From assembly GCA_900321365.1 (NCBI GenBank), contig ONVT01000334.1:1-8502 (forward strand): a stretch of DNA of 8,502 bases, given 5' to 3'. Position 1 is the stretch's first letter, and every line of letters begins with the position of its first letter. A program made the translations under genes and the position numbers. The notes under the pieces are model-generated. The model did not search any database. It worked only from the letters and a program-made list of their open reading frames with translations, and was not told the DNA's origin. Origin of the DNA: an uncultured Eubacteriales bacterium (GTDB lineage: Bacteria; Bacillota_A; Clostridia; Lachnospirales; Lachnospiraceae). Below, piece by piece: positions 6,674 to 8,502 of this stretch.

Positions 6674-7798
6674 ATGATCAGGAGAACACATACGGCCTGC
6701 GGCGCAGACAGATACCTGACGGCATTCGGTCTCAACCCACGGCAGGTCATCTATTTTGACATTGAGACAACAGGTTTCCGCGCTTCCTCCTCAAGCCTGT
6801 ATATGATCGGATGGGCTGTATTATCTGACATGTCCGGCGAAGAATGGACACTGACTCAGCTTCTGGCCCAGTCACATTCTGAGGAGGTTCTTCTCCTGGA
6901 GCTGTTTCAGGAAGTTCTCCGGAAGTACGACACGATCATCGAATTTAACGGTGACCGCTTCGACCTTCCGTATCTCAGGGAAAAATGCGCTTCCTATGGT
7001 CTGTGCGATCCTTTCTCTCATGCACAGACCGTAGATCTCTACCGTCTGATCCGCCCATATAAAAGCGCGCTCGGGCTGACACGCCTGAACCAGAAGTCGG
7101 TGGAACAGTTTCTCGGGATTCACAGATCGGATCCATACAGCGGAGGTGAACTGATCGACGTTTATCGGTCAGTCCGTGACCACCGCTGCCCGGATGAAGA
7201 CCACGCGCTCGATCAGCTCTTTCTCCATAATCAGGAAGATCTTCTGGGAATGCTGATGATGACCCCTCTTCTGGCTTATGACATCGTCCTGCGCAGCACT
7301 TCTCCTGTCAGCGTCAGGATGAGTGAAAAAAACGGAGAAAAGGAGCTGGAAGCCTCCTTTTGTCTCGACGCCTCCCTTCCCAGGCCTGTCCGCCTGAACC
7401 TGGCGGAATGCTGTGACATCACTCTCTGTGAGGAGACTGCGCGTGTCACGATCCGTCTTCTTGCCGGATGCCTGTACCACTTTTTCCCCGACTGGAAGAA
7501 CTATTGTTTCCTGCCAGCCGAGGACATGGCAGTCCACAAAAGCGTCGCTTCCTTCGTCGATCCTTCCCACAGGGAAAATGCCAGGCCGCAGAACTGCTAT
7601 GTAAAAAAAGAGGGGGTATTCCTTCCGCACCCCTCCGGAGGCGATCCTCCATTTTTCCACACCGGTAAAAACACGCCTGCGTTCTTTCAGCGGTACTATA
7701 AGGATCCTGTCATCTGGACCGAATACCAGCCGGACATGGATCCGGACACCTTCTCCGCGTATATCCACTTTCTGGTGGAACGGGGCATCCTGTCCTGA
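6674..7798 (+). CDS. RNase H-like / YprB-type exonuclease-domain protein
   Basis: A 374-residue cytoplasmic protein whose first ~200 residues form a DnaQ-like 3'-5' exonuclease domain of the YprB (RNase_H_2) family, expected to act on nucleic acid with divalent metal. The DEDD-type residues are visible: Asp29 and Glu31 in YFDIETTGF, Asp97 in FNGDRFDLPYL (91-101), and His185/Asp189 in HNQEDLLGM (185-193). Residues 200-374 are a separate region lacking the TPR-like tail of Bacillus YprB. Its most conserved-looking stretch is HFFPDWKNYCFLPAEDMAVH (269-288) continuing KSVASFVD, with NCYVKKEGVFLP (307-318) after it. I recall this tail from Lachnospiraceae homologues but know no function. AAAAGG lies just upstream of the ATG, and the 35-bp gap to the nucleotidyltransferase suggests one operon. 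The domain call is firm; the biological substrate is unknown. Confidence 0.85.
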   Translation: MIRRTHTACGADRYLTAFGLNPRQVIYFDIETTGFRASSSSLYMIGWAVLSDMSGEEWTLTQLLAQSHSEEVLLLELFQEVLRKYDTIIEFNGDRFDLPYLREKCASYGLCDPFSHAQTVDLYRLIRPYKSALGLTRLNQKSVEQFLGIHRSDPYSGGELIDVYRSVRDHRCPDEDHALDQLFLHNQEDLLGMLMMTPLLAYDIVLRSTSPVSVRMSEKNGEKELEASFCLDASLPRPVRLNLAECCDITLCEETARVTIRLLAGCLYHFFPDWKNYCFLPAEDMAVHKSVASFVDPSHRENARPQNCYVKKEGVFLPHPSGGDPPFFHTGKNTPAFFQRYYKDPVIWTEYQPDMDPDTFSAYIHFLVERGILS

Positions 7799-7881
7799 GG
7801 GCTCCCTCTTCTAGGCCCATGCTTTGTGTATACAGCGGGCAGAACCGTCGGAAGCGAGTGACAATTCAGCCAGAATAAATC

Positions 7882-7924
7882 AAAAGGCTGCTGCATCCTT
7901 GCAATGATGCAGCAGCCTGTTTTC
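7882..7924. terminator. Bidirectional rho-independent terminator
   Basis: AGGCTGCTGCAT (7885-7896) pairs perfectly over 12 bp with ATGCAGCAGCCT (7907-7918) across a 10-nt loop. The plus strand continues GTTTT, and the minus strand leaves the stem into TTTTG, so it can end both the convergent RNase H-like operon and the S1-domain gene. Confidence 0.9.
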
Positions 7925-7971
7925 ATTCCTTATAAACCGGTTTCCTCTGATTCCCGGAGGGACTCTCCTGA

Positions 7972-8502
7972 TTACTCAGCGTCAGTGGATACCTCTTCCG
8001 GCATGAGGTCGCCCATGGCGGTCGCCATCTCGTCATGCTTCGGAGCCGTATCCTCGAGCGCCTTCATGCTCAGGGAGATCTTGTGATCCTGACCGTTGAA
8101 ATCCACGACCTTCGCCTCAATCTCCTGTCCGACCCTGAGAACATCCGACGGCTTGTTCACATGCTCACGGGAAATCTGCGATACGTGAAGCAGGGCGTCC
8201 ACGCCCGGCTCAAGCTCGACAAATGCGCCAAAGTCTGTCATACGGGCAACACGTCCGGTGACAATAGTGCCGGCCGCATACTTCTCAACCGCGTTCAGCC
8301 ACGGATTCTGTCCCGGGAACTTCATTGACAGGGCGATCTTCTCACCATTGATATTCTTGATCAGCACGGTAACCTCTTCGCCGACCTTGAACACCTTCTT
8401 CGGATTCTCCACATGGCCCCAGCTCATCTCGGAGATGTGAAGCAGTCCGTCCGCGCCGCCCAGATCGATGAACGCACCGAAATCCGTGACATTCTTCACA
8501 AC
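7972..8502 (-). CDS. S1 RNA-binding domain protein, ribosomal protein S1-like (C-terminal part, cut by right edge)
   Basis: The last 176 residues of a protein with tandem S1 (OB-fold) RNA-binding domains. One S1 repeat covers residues 1-60, from VVKNVTDFGAFIDLGGADGL to IALSMK. A second spans about 78-146, from GTIVTGRVARMTDFGAFVEL to ISLSMKAL. Both contain the classic DFGAF, GLLH(I/V)S and 'GE/Q-I/V-A-V' patterns. A short acidic tail ends the protein (EEVSTDAE). The reading frame is open through the right edge, so the GTG at 8499 is an internal valine, not a start. In Clostridia such tails belong either to a stand-alone S1 homologue or to an IspH-S1 fusion, and the window does not decide which, so I give no symbol. 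It binds mRNA and probably aids translation. It shares the terminator with the convergent RNase H-like gene. Confidence 0.92.
   Translation of the reverse strand, partial: VVKNVTDFGAFIDLGGADGLLHISEMSWGHVENPKKVFKVGEEVTVLIKNINGEKIALSMKFPGQNPWLNAVEKYAAGTIVTGRVARMTDFGAFVELEPGVDALLHVSQISREHVNKPSDVLRVGQEIEAKVVDFNGQDHKISLSMKALEDTAPKHDEMATAMGDLMPEEVSTDAE

Noticed and set aside
7169..7768. A 199-codon minus-strand open frame
   Set aside because: It is antisense to the RNase H-like gene, with no recognisable motifs and no independent promoter or ribosome binding site.

Overview
The window looks like a chromosomal segment from a Gram-positive anaerobe of the Clostridia, most likely Lachnospiraceae. This is inferred from the clostridial-type enolase, an S1-domain protein with an acidic tail, a nucleotidyltransferase paired with a YprB-type RNase H-like gene, and strong GGAGG-type ribosome binding sites. 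No tRNA, rRNA, CRISPR array, transposase or integrase is visible.

Left part (1 to about 4060) is accessory in character and by eye more AT-rich than the right part. On the minus strand it holds the N-terminal 263 codons of a type B carboxylesterase (cut by the left edge), a membrane-anchored alpha/beta hydrolase and an EamA-family transporter. Between them lie decayed pieces: an SH3-like tail of a cell-wall lysin interrupted by TAG (896-1050, minus), an exported-protein fragment that has lost its proper start (949-1500, plus), the last ~50 codons of an amidohydrolase (3640-3789, minus) and an orphan open frame without a start codon (3859-4062, minus). A four-copy 13-bp tandem repeat lies at the 5' end of the transporter gene, where copy number changes the reading frame of an upstream start.

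Right part (4110-8502) is core-like. Enolase (minus) has a probable terminator downstream and a structured leader upstream. It diverges from a two-gene plus-strand unit, a GalU-like sugar nucleotidyltransferase and an RNase H-like/YprB-type protein 35 bp apart. That unit converges on the 3' end of an S1-domain protein (minus, cut by the right edge), with a shared bidirectional terminator between them.

I found no convincing new multi-gene system. The items most worth checking are the 13-bp repeat at the transporter start, the hairpins between and downstream of the divergent enolase/nucleotidyltransferase promoters, the uncharacterised C-terminal region of the YprB-type protein, and the mosaic of gene fragments at 896-1560.
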